DNA of 27,002 nucleotides from a bacterium (GTDB taxonomy: Bacteria; JAMOTN01). The notes below the pieces were generated by a model that made no database searches, was not told the DNA's origin, and worked only from the letters and a program-made list of their open reading frames with translations. Positions 1 to 7,506 of this stretch are shown piece after piece. Numbering within the stretch: position 1 is the stretch's first letter; every line of letters starts with the position of its first letter. The position numbers and the translations under genes were made by a program. The DNA is taken from NCBI GenBank assembly GCA_027062325.1, contig JAMOTN010000055.1, positions 1 through 27,002 on the forward strand, in the 5' to 3' direction.

Positions 1-825
1 TTTCGGTTCCACTCGTAAGTTAACGGGAGAGAAAAGTGGTTCTTTTAAGACAGCGTATTCTAATTGAGGTTCTGGAACAGGAAGTTTTAATTCGTATACG
101 TTTACATCTTCTGGATCGTATTTAAAAGGGGATACCTTGATAATGGGGGGGGTTACAGTTGCTTTTTTGATGTGTTTAAGAGGTTTAAAGGTAGGTGCTA
201 CCTCTCCTTCAACTTTTAGTATTCCCAGTGGAGAGCTGTCTAGCATTACGTAATATTCTGCTTTAAACATACCGATTTTTGCTGAGGGGAGTATGCGCCA
301 CTTCAGAATAACAAAGTCCAATCCAATTCCTGCGAGTTCTATGTCCAAGAAAGGTTCGTCTTCTTTTCCTTGCCATTCAAAGCTTTTTAGAGAAAATGTC
401 ATGTTTTTAAACTTTACATTGGTGGCAAAGCGCAGTTTACTCCAACTTGATAATCCTCTAGAAGTGTGGCGCAGGAGTAGCTTTTCAATCCACACTATAC
501 GTTTTGAAACTTTGAAAGCAGCTCTTATGTTTTTAAAATTAGAAGTGCGGATCATTATCTCATGGATTCCTGGTGGTGTTTCTGGAGAAATTGTGAATCT
601 AGCAACTCCACTTTTTACTTGTACAACCCGTGATTTGAAAAATTTAAGAATTCCATGTTTTGCCCATACTACTTCTGCTGTGCCGTTCATAATATAATCT
701 GAAAGGTCGAGAGTAAATTCATTATTTGAGGCATAGCCAAGAAGAGATAAAGAGAAGGCATAGTTTATTGCTCCTAAAATTATTACTAGAACGATTAAAA
801 TGGCCGTGTGTTTTAAAGTTTCCAT
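1..825 (-). CDS. Unrecognised membrane-anchored protein, 3' end cut by window edge
   Basis: The minus-strand frame from the ATG at 825 stays open to position 1, giving 275 residues without a stop, so the C-terminus lies outside the window. A GGAGGA ribosome binding site sits just upstream of the ATG. The N-terminus (METLKHTAILIVLVIILGAI) is one hydrophobic segment, residues about 7-26, acting as an uncleaved anchor or signal peptide. The rest alternates short hydrophobic and charged stretches as in beta-rich extracytoplasmic domains, and a Pro/Val/Glu-rich segment lies near residues 215-265. No family was recognised. It lies 20 bases behind the 202-residue gene and is probably cotranscribed with it. 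A plus-strand reading frame at 293-697 overlaps it and is judged a shadow. Confidence 0.75.
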   Translation of the reverse strand, partial: METLKHTAILIVLVIILGAINYAFSLSLLGYASNNEFTLDLSDYIMNGTAEVVWAKHGILKFFKSRVVQVKSGVARFTISPETPPGIHEIMIRTSNFKNIRAAFKVSKRIVWIEKLLLRHTSRGLSSWSKLRFATNVKFKNMTFSLKSFEWQGKEDEPFLDIELAGIGLDFVILKWRILPSAKIGMFKAEYYVMLDSSPLGILKVEGEVAPTFKPLKHIKKATVTPPIIKVSPFKYDPEDVNVYELKLPVPEPQLEYAVLKEPLFSPVNLRVEPK

Positions 826-845
826 AGTCTTCCTCCAACTTGCTG

Positions 846-1454
846 TCATGCAATAGAATTCAAAATATTTTGTAGAAAATGTTTATCTTCAGGTTTTACC
901 TTACCACTGAGCATACGTTTGAGTCTGTCAGCTGCTACGTTTGTTAATTTACCGCGGCGTGTAAGTTGTTCGATTGCTTCTTCATAATCTAAAGGTATAT
1001 CTTCTTCTGCTGCGAGGCGTCTTATAATTATCTTTGTTAGTTCTGTTAGTGCTTCAGGGTTACTTATATTATCTATGAGTTCTGAAATTACATCTTTAAA
1101 CATGGTGTTTTGTATATTTGATGCCCATAGTCTGGAATATTCATCGCGAGCACAAATAAGAATTCTCTTGTAATGTTCAACGGCCTGCTGGTGAAATTTT
1201 CTAAACTCGGTTCGTCTGCCTAAAATGTGAGTTTTGGGTAATTCTTGGTAGGATATGAACTCTGTGTAGTAAACACTCTTTGGTCCGAATAACTGGTTAA
1301 GCAAACTTTTGCAGGATAGCTTCCATCTGAGGTATGTTTCTCTCTCTGTTCCTTGAAGAGGTGTATCGTCAGTTACGGATTTGAAGTTTTTGATAACATC
1401 TGCTTGAGCGATTAGATCGTCAATCCAAGTCAATATTTTGTCTCTACCAAGCAT
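846..1454 (-). CDS. Unrecognised 202-residue cytoplasmic protein
   Basis: This complete frame has an ATG start and an AGGAGG ribosome binding site eight or so bases upstream. It has no signal peptide or membrane segment. The protein looks mostly helical: an N-terminal helical part (residues 1-60), a central segment rich in aromatic and basic residues (60-110), and a C-terminal helical region (residues 115-200) with many Leu/Ile and charged residues. The last 40 residues (PLDYEEAIEQLTRRGKLTNV and following) resemble a small helical adaptor, but no family was recognised and no catalytic motif is evident. It is first in a two-gene minus-strand unit with the anchored protein downstream, and a possible TTGAAA/TATGAA promoter lies just upstream. 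Confidence 0.7.
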   Translation of the reverse strand: MLGRDKILTWIDDLIAQADVIKNFKSVTDDTPLQGTERETYLRWKLSCKSLLNQLFGPKSVYYTEFISYQELPKTHILGRRTEFRKFHQQAVEHYKRILICARDEYSRLWASNIQNTMFKDVISELIDNISNPEALTELTKIIIRRLAAEEDIPLDYEEAIEQLTRRGKLTNVAADRLKRMLSGKVKPEDKHFLQNILNSIA

Positions 1455-1471
1455 TATTTTCCTCCTATTTG

Positions 1472-1500
1472 TTCATACTCTGAATTACTAAGCTTTTCAA
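1472..1500 (-). promoter_or_regulatory. Possible sigma-70-type promoter for the 202-residue gene
   Basis: Read on the minus strand, TTGAAA (complement of 1495-1500) is followed after 17 bases by TATGAA (complement of 1472-1477). The -35 matches the other good promoters in the window. The -10 is weak (4 of 6), and the predicted leader would be only about 15 bases, with the start close to the ribosome binding site. Confidence 0.35.
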
Positions 1501-1529
1501 ATAAATGATAACAAATAAGAATAGTTAAT

Positions 1530-1554
1530 AAAAAAGGGGGTGGCAAGCACCCCC
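1530..1554 (-). terminator. Intrinsic terminator after the transaldolase gene
   Basis: On the minus strand GGGGGTG pairs with CACCCCC across a 5-base loop (7 bp, 1536-1554), followed by six T (complement of 1530-1535). It lies about 35 bases past the transaldolase stop. Confidence 0.85.
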
Positions 1555-1588
1555 TGTTATGAATTTGAATAAAATCAAATTTTCAACA

Positions 1589-2239
1589 TTAACCTTGGAG
1601 TTTTTTCCAGTCTTCTAGAAAACGCTGGATCCCCACATCGGTGAGTGGATGATTGAACACTTTTTGCCATACTGAGAATGGTGCAGTTGCTATATCGGCA
1701 CCAATTAAAGCTGCCTCAACTAGATGCATTGGATGACGAATACTTGCTGCAATTATCTGCGTTTCTATGGCATAATTTTCAAAAATTTCGACTATCTCTT
1801 TAATAAGCTTCATCCCGTCGGATGATATATCATCAATTCTTCCGATAAATGGACTTACATAAGTTGCACCTGCTTTTGCAGCCACTAAAGCTTGCATTGG
1901 AGAGAATATAAGGGTGACATTTGTTGGAATCTTTTTCTGGGATAGAATAGCTACTGCTTTGATTCCTTCTTTTGTGCATGGAATTTTTACTACTACGTTT
2001 TCTCTGATTGAGTGAATCTCTTCTGCTTCCTTTACCATTCCTTCAGTGTCAAGAGAGATAACCTCACAACTAACAGGTCTTGGATATACTAGCTCGCTTA
2101 TCTTGTTTACAAATTCATGAAAATCCTTATGTCCCTCTTTTGCTACCAGAGATGGATTGGTGGTTACACCGTCGAGTACTCCCCAGTTCATCATTTCCTT
2201 TATCTGATCCAAATTTGCTGTATCTATGTAAAATTGCAT
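1589..2239 (-). CDS. Transaldolase / fructose-6-phosphate aldolase, short TalC/Fsa type
   Basis: The 216-residue product has the usual length and pattern of the short transaldolase family (MipB/TalC/Fsa), cytoplasmic TIM-barrel enzymes. Visible signatures are the N-terminal FYIDTANL with Asp6, DGVTTNPSL at 23-31, the Schiff-base lysine Lys85 in [15 protein letters not shown] at 106-114, [11 protein letters not shown] at 124-134, and the C-terminal [11 protein letters not shown]. True transaldolase (sedoheptulose-7-phosphate + glyceraldehyde-3-phosphate to erythrose-4-phosphate + fructose-6-phosphate) and fructose-6-phosphate aldolase cannot be separated here by eye. Overall similarity to the Thermotoga-type enzymes favours transaldolase in the non-oxidative pentose phosphate pathway. 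The ATG has a GGGGGGAGG ribosome binding site. It follows tRNA-Leu by 43 bases on the same strand and may share its transcript. Confidence 0.95.
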   Translation of the reverse strand: MQFYIDTANLDQIKEMMNWGVLDGVTTNPSLVAKEGHKDFHEFVNKISELVYPRPVSCEVISLDTEGMVKEAEEIHSIRENVVVKIPCTKEGIKAVAILSQKKIPTNVTLIFSPMQALVAAKAGATYVSPFIGRIDDISSDGMKLIKEIVEIFENYAIETQIIAASIRHPMHLVEAALIGADIATAPFSVWQKVFNHPLTDVGIQRFLEDWKKLQG

Positions 2240-2282
2240 ATGCCTCCCCCCACTTTAAAAATTTTAGGACAAAATAAAAAAG

Positions 2283-2368
2283 TGCCGAGGGCGGGAGTCG
2301 AACCCGCACGGGGGTGAAACCCCAGTAGATTTTGAGTCTACCGCGTCTGCCAATTCCGCCACCTCGGC
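2283..2368 (-). tRNA. tRNA-Leu (anticodon CAA)
   Basis: The minus strand folds as an 86-base class II tRNA. The acceptor stem is GCCGAGG/CCTCGGC with discriminator A at 2283. The D-arm includes GCGGAATTGGCAGACGC. The anticodon stem GTAGA/TCTAC closes the loop CTCAAAA with anticodon CAA (reads UUG), the long variable arm is GGGG/CCCC, and the T arm is GCGGG/CCCGC with TTCGACT. The CCA end is not encoded (CTTTTTT follows), so it must be added after transcription. The acceptor stem could extend by two more pairs into the flanks. Confidence 0.97.
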
Positions 2369-2389
2369 ACTTACCAATAACCTAAATAA

Positions 2390-2418
2390 TTTTTACCACA
2401 TGCCTAATTTTTTTTCAA
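2390..2418 (-). promoter_or_regulatory. Probable promoter of tRNA-Leu
   Basis: On the minus strand TTGAAA (complement of 2413-2418) is followed by exactly 17 bases and TAAAAA (complement of 2390-2395), the latter preceded by TGG as in an extended -10. The start would fall about 15 bases upstream of the mature tRNA 5' end. Confidence 0.5.
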
Positions 2419-2453
2419 GAGGTGAAGCTTTGTTTTGTGTGAGCTTCAAAATG

Positions 2454-2482
2454 TTATTTGTTTGGCTGTAAATTGGTATAGA
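2454..2482 (+). promoter_or_regulatory. Possible extended -10 promoter for the TolQ/ExbB-like gene
   Basis: TATAGA at 2477-2482 is preceded by TGG (extended -10). A poor -35 (TTATTT, 2454-2459) lies 17 bases upstream. It is the only reasonable plus-strand candidate in the 206-base divergent spacer (2369-2574), which otherwise shows nothing recognisable. Confidence 0.35.
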
Positions 2483-2574
2483 ATGAAATGGATTTATACT
2501 GTAAAAGTGCTGATAATACATTAAAATCATTTATAAGAGCTAAAAAGAAAAGTTAAAGAAAGGAGTGATAATTT

Positions 2575-3117
2575 GTGGAGTACTTTGCCAAAGGTGGTCC
2601 GATAATGTGGGTGATAATGTTTGTAGCATTTTTTGGACTGTATTTCCTAGTCTACAAAATTTTGCAAGCTTTAAAACTCAGATATTTTTTTAAAGAGGAG
2701 TTGCCGCAGCTTGTGGAGAAGGAAAATTTCTTTGAAGAGCTTGGTGAGCGTTGGAATGAAGTTGTGACTCTATTTACTGCTACAACAGGTTGGAAAGAGG
2801 CTTGGCAGATTAAGGTTTTCTCCGGAATTGAATTTGTTGAGACAGCAATTTCTATAAGTCCGCTTTTGGGATTACTTGGGACTTTCACTGGTTTGGTAAA
2901 AGCTTTTGGAGCTACAGCAACTTCTAATACGACCAAACTTGCAGAGGGGATAGCTCAAGCTCTCTACACGAGCATATTTGGATTACTTGTTGCTATAGTT
3001 TTGAGTGTAGCTTTGACATTTGTGGAAAAGTTGCTTGAAGATGTGTATATGAGAGGAGTTTTAATAAGACAGGGAGAGGTAGATGGATTTAGAGGGAGTT
3101 TGGATATGGAAGGCTAG
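2575..3117 (+). CDS. MotA/TolQ/ExbB-family proton channel subunit, orphan
   Basis: The 180-residue protein has the family layout: a first membrane segment at about 10-30, a cytoplasmic region to about 80, and two more membrane segments at about 88-110 and 130-150. The conserved core is visible as SPLLGLLGTFTGLVKAF (residues 94-110) and the Ala/Gly/Leu-rich third segment beginning GIAQALYTSIFGLLVAI. Family members form the stator that converts proton or ion flow into force for TonB, Tol-Pal or motility systems. The usual ExbD/TolR/MotB partner with a single membrane helix is absent from the neighbourhood. The start is a GTG with AGGAG nine bases upstream. The next gene, an acyltransferase, follows 40 bases on, and a direct functional link to it is not apparent. 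Which subfamily it belongs to cannot be told by eye. Confidence 0.88.
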   Translation: MEYFAKGGPIMWVIMFVAFFGLYFLVYKILQALKLRYFFKEELPQLVEKENFFEELGERWNEVVTLFTATTGWKEAWQIKVFSGIEFVETAISISPLLGLLGTFTGLVKAFGATATSNTTKLAEGIAQALYTSIFGLLVAIVLSVALTFVEKLLEDVYMRGVLIRQGEVDGFRGSLDMEG

Positions 3118-3157
3118 AGAGAAAATAAGATGAAGATTTAAGAGGGAGGGAAGAGAT

Positions 3158-4069
3158 ATGCCTACATGGAAGGAGGTATTTGCCAAGGGAAGAGAATTTA
3201 GTGGTGGAGTTGTTTTTGCAGGGGCTGATGATGAAGATGTATTAAAGGCTGCGGTTACTTTATTGAAGGAGTTTAAAGGTAGTGTTTTTCTTACCAGCAC
3301 AACCTCTGTAATAGATAAGGTGAATAGGGTAGCTGATGACTTAAGAGTTGAAGTCGATTTGAGTAGAGTTGAAGAGGTAATTTTGGATAATGAAGAGGAT
3401 ATGTTAAATGAGGCTGTTAAGCTTGCTTCTCGAAAGGGAGTTTTGGCAAAGGGGATGGTGCATACTGCTAAATTTTTAAAAGCAGTTTTTACCAAACAAA
3501 ATGGATTGCGCAGAGATGGTGATGTATTTTCTCATCTTGGAGTGTTTAAGTGGAATGATCCAGAAAGTGGTTATGAGAGAATAATTGGTTTGTCGGATGC
3601 TGCTATCAATCCCAAGCCGAATTTGGAACTTAAAATTAAAATAATAGACAACGCTGCTAAAGCTTTTGTAAGTATGGGATTTGAAAATCCGAAGATTGCT
3701 CTTCTAGCGGCTGTGGAGACTGTTAATCCTGCTATGCCGGAGACGTTGGATGCTGCTTATCTTTCTAAAATGTCAGATAGAGGGCAGATTAAATGGCAGG
3801 TAGAGGGACCATTGGCTTTAGACAATGCTGTAAATAGAGGGGCTGCGGAAAAGAAGAAGATACGCGGTAAGGTTAAGGGAGATGCTGATATACTAATTGC
3901 TTCTGAAATAGCAGCAGCGAATATGCTTTATAAGTCTTTTACTTTTGTCGCAGGATTGGAGATGGCTGGGATTGTTGTTGGTGGGAGAAATCCATTTGTT
4001 CTAACATCACGTGCTGATAGTTGGGAGCATAAAGTGAAGAGTGTACTTTTAGCTTGCGCTGTGGTTTAG
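3158..4069 (+). CDS. ptb: Phosphate butyryltransferase / phosphate acetyltransferase family enzyme
   Basis: The 303-residue length and conserved blocks fit the Ptb branch of the phosphate acyltransferases, which exchange CoA and phosphate on acyl groups (butyryl-CoA to butyryl-phosphate, or related acyls). Blocks visible are LSDAAINPKPNLELKIKII (about 146-164), IALLAAVETVNPAMPETLDA (178-197), ALSKM-like YLSKMSDRGQIKW, EGPLALDNAV (about 215-224), GDADILIASEIAAANMLYKS, and the C-terminal PFVLTSRADSWEHKVKS. The ATG has a GGGAGGG ribosome binding site. No butyrate or acetate kinase gene lies nearby, so the acyl substrate is not indicated by context. The stop codon falls at the junction of a 17-base tandem repeat, suggesting recent change at the extreme C-terminus. 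Confidence 0.9.
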   Translation: MPTWKEVFAKGREFSGGVVFAGADDEDVLKAAVTLLKEFKGSVFLTSTTSVIDKVNRVADDLRVEVDLSRVEEVILDNEEDMLNEAVKLASRKGVLAKGMVHTAKFLKAVFTKQNGLRRDGDVFSHLGVFKWNDPESGYERIIGLSDAAINPKPNLELKIKIIDNAAKAFVSMGFENPKIALLAAVETVNPAMPETLDAAYLSKMSDRGQIKWQVEGPLALDNAVNRGAAEKKKIRGKVKGDADILIASEIAAANMLYKSFTFVAGLEMAGIVVGGRNPFVLTSRADSWEHKVKSVLLACAVV

Positions 4070-4082
4070 CTTGCACTGTAGT
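4049..4082 (+). repeat. Two-copy 17-base tandem repeat across the ptb stop
   Basis: TTAGCTTGCGCTGTGGT (4049-4065) is immediately followed by TTAGCTTGCACTGTAGT (4066-4082), identical at 15 of 17 positions. The first copy encodes the last residues of the acyltransferase. The stop codon (4067-4069) lies in the second copy because 17 is not a multiple of three. Confidence 0.85.
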
Positions 4083-4122
4083 ATAGTGTGAGATTAGGGG
4101 CAGTGTCAATGAGGTGATATTT

Positions 4123-6270
4123 ATGTATAGATTTATGATTAATCTTCTTGTTGCTTTCATTTTGTTAGTTGCCTTTACTAGCAGTGCGGATGGGGTCATA
4201 CTTCCTGTTAGATCCATTCCAGAACTTGGGTGGCGTGTATTTAAGATGAATTATCATCATGTAAAATTGGAAGTAAAAGGAGCAATTGCACGCGTTGAAA
4301 TTGAGGAAGAATTTGAGAATACCTCTAATAGGGAAGTAGAGGCTGTTTACTATTTCCCTTTGCCTCGAGAGAGCGTTGTTTCAAAGTTTGCAATAGAGGT
4401 AGATGGAAAGAGAAAAAATGCTCACATAGAGGATCAAAAAACGGCTCTAGATGAGTATTTGAAAATAGTAAGGCGTCTCAAGGATCCTGCACTTTTGTCA
4501 TATATTGGAGATGGAATTTTAAAGGTTCAACTGTTTCCTGTACCTCCACATGCAAAGAGAAAGATTTTTATAACTTATATTCAGGCTGTAAAGTTTGATG
4601 ATTACGGAGTTACTAAGGTTTTCAGCGTTCGTTATCCGTTTTTACTGGATAAATATGTAAGAGAATTTAAAAATCTTGTGATAGAAGCGAAGTTGCCTCC
4701 GGCTTACAGAGTGGAAGTTGATGGAATAGATGTTCGTAAAGAAAAATTGAAAGATGGTTGGTTTATTTCAGTAGAGAAAACAAAAGTGAAGCCCCAAAAA
4801 GATATAGTCTTCAAGTGGTACGCAAGCAGCATTAAAACGGCATTAGTATTGGCAAGTACGGGGTATTGGCATGGTAGAGGGCATGCTTACTTGAGGATAA
4901 TGCCTAACTTTGAATTTGATCCAATGCCAAGAGATGTTGTTGTGGTGTTAGATGTTTCAGGGAGCATGTCAGGAGATAAGTTGGGAGCGGCTGTTGATTC
5001 AATAAAGCAGCTTTTGAGGCAGATAGGAAGGAAGGATAGAGTGTTTATCATACCTTTTGCAAGTGGTGTTATGCCTATCGGAGATGGATTGATTAAGGTT
5101 GATAAAACTGCAAAGAAAAAATTGGCTCAAGAGCTTGATAATCTATTTGCAGCAGGGGGAACCAACATATACGATGCCCTCTACCGAGGATTGATTGAGC
5201 TAGCCAAGTCAAAAGATAAGGGAAGATTAAAGCTTTTGATATTTGTGACGGATGGAATACCAACTGTGGGTGAAGTTGATCCTAAGAGGATTGTTAGAAT
5301 GGTGGAGAGTCTTAATGCTGATGTTACAGGCTTTATTGTTGGGATAGGAGAAGATGTCAACAGTGTGTTGTTAAATAGAATAGCGGACACTTTGTCGGGA
5401 AAAGTGTTGTACGTCAAAAGTGATGAAGAAGAGGTGCGGGAAGGGTTGTTGAGAGTTTTTGAGTCAGTTTCGCGCCCAGCTATTAAAGTAAATAGTGCGG
5501 ACTTTGGGCTTATTCACGTTTATCCTCCTCGTCTAAGAGTTATCTTTGCAAAAGATCCCTTTGTTGTAGCTGGCATTTACCAAAAACCGGGAACTTACGA
5601 GGTTATGATAAGGGGAAAAGTTTTGGATAAAGATGTGGTGTGGAAGTTCAAATTACACTATTCTTCTGAAGAAAACCAAGAGGCGGCAAAAATGTGGGCA
5701 GAGACTGCATGTGCTTGGTTGCTGGATCAGATTAGATTTGAAGGTGAGAAGAAAGAACTTGTGGATGATCTGAAAAGACTAGCTGAGGAGTATGAAATAG
5801 TGACTCCTTACACATCTTTTTTGGTAAAGGAAAAGTTGTTGCCGGTTGCTTCGAGTAGAAATGTAAGTTTTGATTTTAGGAAAAGTGTTGGAAGTAAGGC
5901 TGTTAAAGTGAGTGAGGCTTTAGCAATGGCAAAGGGAGTGAGAGTTAACAAAAGTGGCTCATTTGCCTCGCCTTTATCTTTGGCAGAGGTGTTTTTAGGA
6001 AGAGAGACTAAAACTATAAATGGCGCCAAGTTTATAAAAACGGATAAGGGATATGTTCAACTTGGGAAAGCTGTTCCGCAGCATGTTAAGATAAAGATTT
6101 TCTCTGATGCATACATATGGCTTGTGAAAAAGTATCCAGAACTAGCTAAGTACTTACAATTGGGAAAGGTGAGCTTTGTATGGCGCGGAGTTAGGTTTGA
6201 AATAGCAGAGGATGGAGTTGAGGATGCAGAAGCTTTGGAAAGTGTGTTGGAAGGATTACTGACTGATTAG
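4123..6270 (+). CDS. Exported VIT + von Willebrand factor A domain protein
   Basis: The ATG at 4123 is preferred because GAGGTGAT lies six bases upstream. An in-frame GTG at 4114 falls inside that site. The 715-residue protein starts with a signal peptide (MYRFMINLLVAFILLVAF, cleaved near residue 23). A VIT domain follows at about 40-165, including FPLPRESVVSKFAIEVDG and EDQKTALDEYLKIV. A vWA domain at about 270-455 carries the metal-site motif DVSGSMS (Asp277, Ser279, Ser281), GGTNIYDA and FVTDGIPTVG. The C-terminal helical region (YEIVTPYTSFLVKE) is typical of VIT/vWA proteins related to inter-alpha-trypsin inhibitor heavy chains. Such domains bind ligands through a bound divalent cation. 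No enzyme activity is indicated. The next gene, 17 bases on, encodes another exported vWA protein, so the pair probably acts together at the cell surface or periplasm. Confidence 0.92.
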   Translation: MYRFMINLLVAFILLVAFTSSADGVILPVRSIPELGWRVFKMNYHHVKLEVKGAIARVEIEEEFENTSNREVEAVYYFPLPRESVVSKFAIEVDGKRKNAHIEDQKTALDEYLKIVRRLKDPALLSYIGDGILKVQLFPVPPHAKRKIFITYIQAVKFDDYGVTKVFSVRYPFLLDKYVREFKNLVIEAKLPPAYRVEVDGIDVRKEKLKDGWFISVEKTKVKPQKDIVFKWYASSIKTALVLASTGYWHGRGHAYLRIMPNFEFDPMPRDVVVVLDVSGSMSGDKLGAAVDSIKQLLRQIGRKDRVFIIPFASGVMPIGDGLIKVDKTAKKKLAQELDNLFAAGGTNIYDALYRGLIELAKSKDKGRLKLLIFVTDGIPTVGEVDPKRIVRMVESLNADVTGFIVGIGEDVNSVLLNRIADTLSGKVLYVKSDEEEVREGLLRVFESVSRPAIKVNSADFGLIHVYPPRLRVIFAKDPFVVAGIYQKPGTYEVMIRGKVLDKDVVWKFKLHYSSEENQEAAKMWAETACAWLLDQIRFEGEKKELVDDLKRLAEEYEIVTPYTSFLVKEKLLPVASSRNVSFDFRKSVGSKAVKVSEALAMAKGVRVNKSGSFASPLSLAEVFLGRETKTINGAKFIKTDKGYVQLGKAVPQHVKIKIFSDAYIWLVKKYPELAKYLQLGKVSFVWRGVRFEIAEDGVEDAEALESVLEGLLTD

Positions 6271-6287
6271 TTTTCGAGGTGATCTAA

Positions 6288-7112
6288 ATGAAAAGTAAGT
6301 TGTTTTTTTGTTTGATACTTAGTGCAGTATTTATGAATTTTGTGGTTTTTTCAGGGAGTAGAAAACCCATTTTGCAGGTTTGCTTTGTGATTGATGTTAC
6401 TGGTAGCATGTCTGATGAGATAGCGGAGGTTAAGGGAAGAGTGAATGAAATAATAGATGATTTTCATAATAAATTCTCCACTATCGAGCTGTCTCTTGTA
6501 GCTTATAGAGACAAAAAAGATGGCAGTATTGCTAAAGTTGTTGACTTTACTTCTAACATTAACAGTTTTAAAACAAAGATAAGAGATCTTGAGGCTAGGG
6601 GTGGTGGTGATATAGCAGAGGATTTATTGGCTGCTTTAAAAAAAGTTCCATTGTTATCGTGGAAAGATAAAGCTTTGAAGCAGGTTTTTATAATAACAGA
6701 TGCTCCTACTCACTGGGAGTATGATTCTTCGTTTTCAATTGAAGAATTTGGTAAGAGGGCGATTGAAAGAGGAGTTAACTTTAATATCATAGTTTATCCA
6801 CCTGGTACTGATGACAAAAATTATGAGCAACTTGCAAGGATCACTGATGGTAGGTACTTAGCCGAGGAAGAAAAGAAGGTTGTTTTCGGTAAGGTAAAAT
6901 CAGTAAAGACTTTAAAAGTGAGGTCTGCTGGAGGGACACTGGGAACTTTTATTGGGGGTGTAGTTTCAAATAAGGGATTGGTAGATGAGGTAATTTCTGC
7001 AAAGGGTGATGTTGAAGAGACTTCGACTAGTGAAAAATCTCTCATGGATAGAATTAAAAGCATTATAGAAGAAAAAGTGCGAGAAATGGATAAAAGTAAA
7101 GGGAGAGAATAA
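6288..7112 (+). CDS. Exported vWA-domain protein of the alpha-kinase-associated type
   Basis: The 274-residue protein has a signal peptide (residues 1-22, MKSKLFFCLILSAVFMNFVV) followed by a vWA domain. The metal site is DVTGSMSDE (Asp36, Thr38 replacing the first Ser, Ser40). VAYRDKKDG (71-79), GGGDIAEDLL (105-114) and FIITDAPTHWEYD (134-146) are the pattern I associate with the vWA domains of VwkA-type proteins and their bacterial relatives. The C-terminal 70 residues are charged and probably helical, ending in a Lys/Glu-rich tail. GAGGTGAT precedes the ATG. No kinase domain is present or adjacent. It follows the VIT/vWA gene closely and is likely cotranscribed. Ligand unknown. Confidence 0.85.
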   Translation: MKSKLFFCLILSAVFMNFVVFSGSRKPILQVCFVIDVTGSMSDEIAEVKGRVNEIIDDFHNKFSTIELSLVAYRDKKDGSIAKVVDFTSNINSFKTKIRDLEARGGGDIAEDLLAALKKVPLLSWKDKALKQVFIITDAPTHWEYDSSFSIEEFGKRAIERGVNFNIIVYPPGTDDKNYEQLARITDGRYLAEEEKKVVFGKVKSVKTLKVRSAGGTLGTFIGGVVSNKGLVDEVISAKGDVEETSTSEKSLMDRIKSIIEEKVREMDKSKGRE

Positions 7113-7151
7113 TAGGGGAAAGTTGGATTTATGAAAACAGGGGTGATTAAT

Positions 7152-7433
7152 ATGCTTAGGTCATTGAGAAGGGCAACGATTATGTTGGGAGTTGTACTTC
7201 TTATCTTAGGGATAGCCATGGTTGCTTTTGCAGTGGTTACGGCTATTGCACCTGAGGAGCCAGAAGGATATGGAACTCATTATCATCACAGACATTACCG
7301 CAGCAGGTCTTACTTTTTCTTTGGAAGATCAAGGAGTTGGATGTGGGGAGGATCTCATAAAGTTTCTAGTGGACTTGGTGGGAGAGTTTCTTCGCGATCA
7401 GGATTTTTCGGTGGTGGTTTTGGTGGAAAATAG
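7152..7433 (+). CDS. Small membrane protein with Gly/Ser/Arg-rich tail
   Basis: The protein is 93 residues from the ATG at 7152, which has GGGGTGAT five bases upstream. An in-frame ATG at 7131 would give 100 residues. One hydrophobic segment (TIMLGVVLLILGIAMVAFAV, about residues 10-30) is followed by a His/Tyr/Arg stretch and a C-terminal tail ending SGFFGGGFGGK. The tail resembles the low-complexity Arg/Ser/Gly ends of several small bacterial membrane proteins found near DUF350 and aminopropyltransferase genes (DUF4247-like), but that link is only an impression. It sits between the vWA genes and the membrane aminopropyltransferase, so it could belong with either. Confidence 0.65.
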   Translation: MLRSLRRATIMLGVVLLILGIAMVAFAVVTAIAPEEPEGYGTHYHHRHYRSRSYFFFGRSRSWMWGGSHKVSSGLGGRVSSRSGFFGGGFGGK

Positions 7434-7506
7434 CTGCTAGGTTGAACTATCGACTCCTTAAATTAGTTGGATAAAAATAGTGGAGCTAAAAGGTGGATTT
7501 GGAATT

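Noticed and set aside
293-697. Plus-strand 134-residue reading frame
   Set aside because: It lies entirely inside the uninterrupted 275-codon minus-strand frame, which has a proper start, ribosome binding site and signal anchor.
2080-2317. Short reading frames on both strands around the tRNA and transaldolase start
   Set aside because: They overlap the well-supported transaldolase gene or tRNA-Leu and have no ribosome binding sites.
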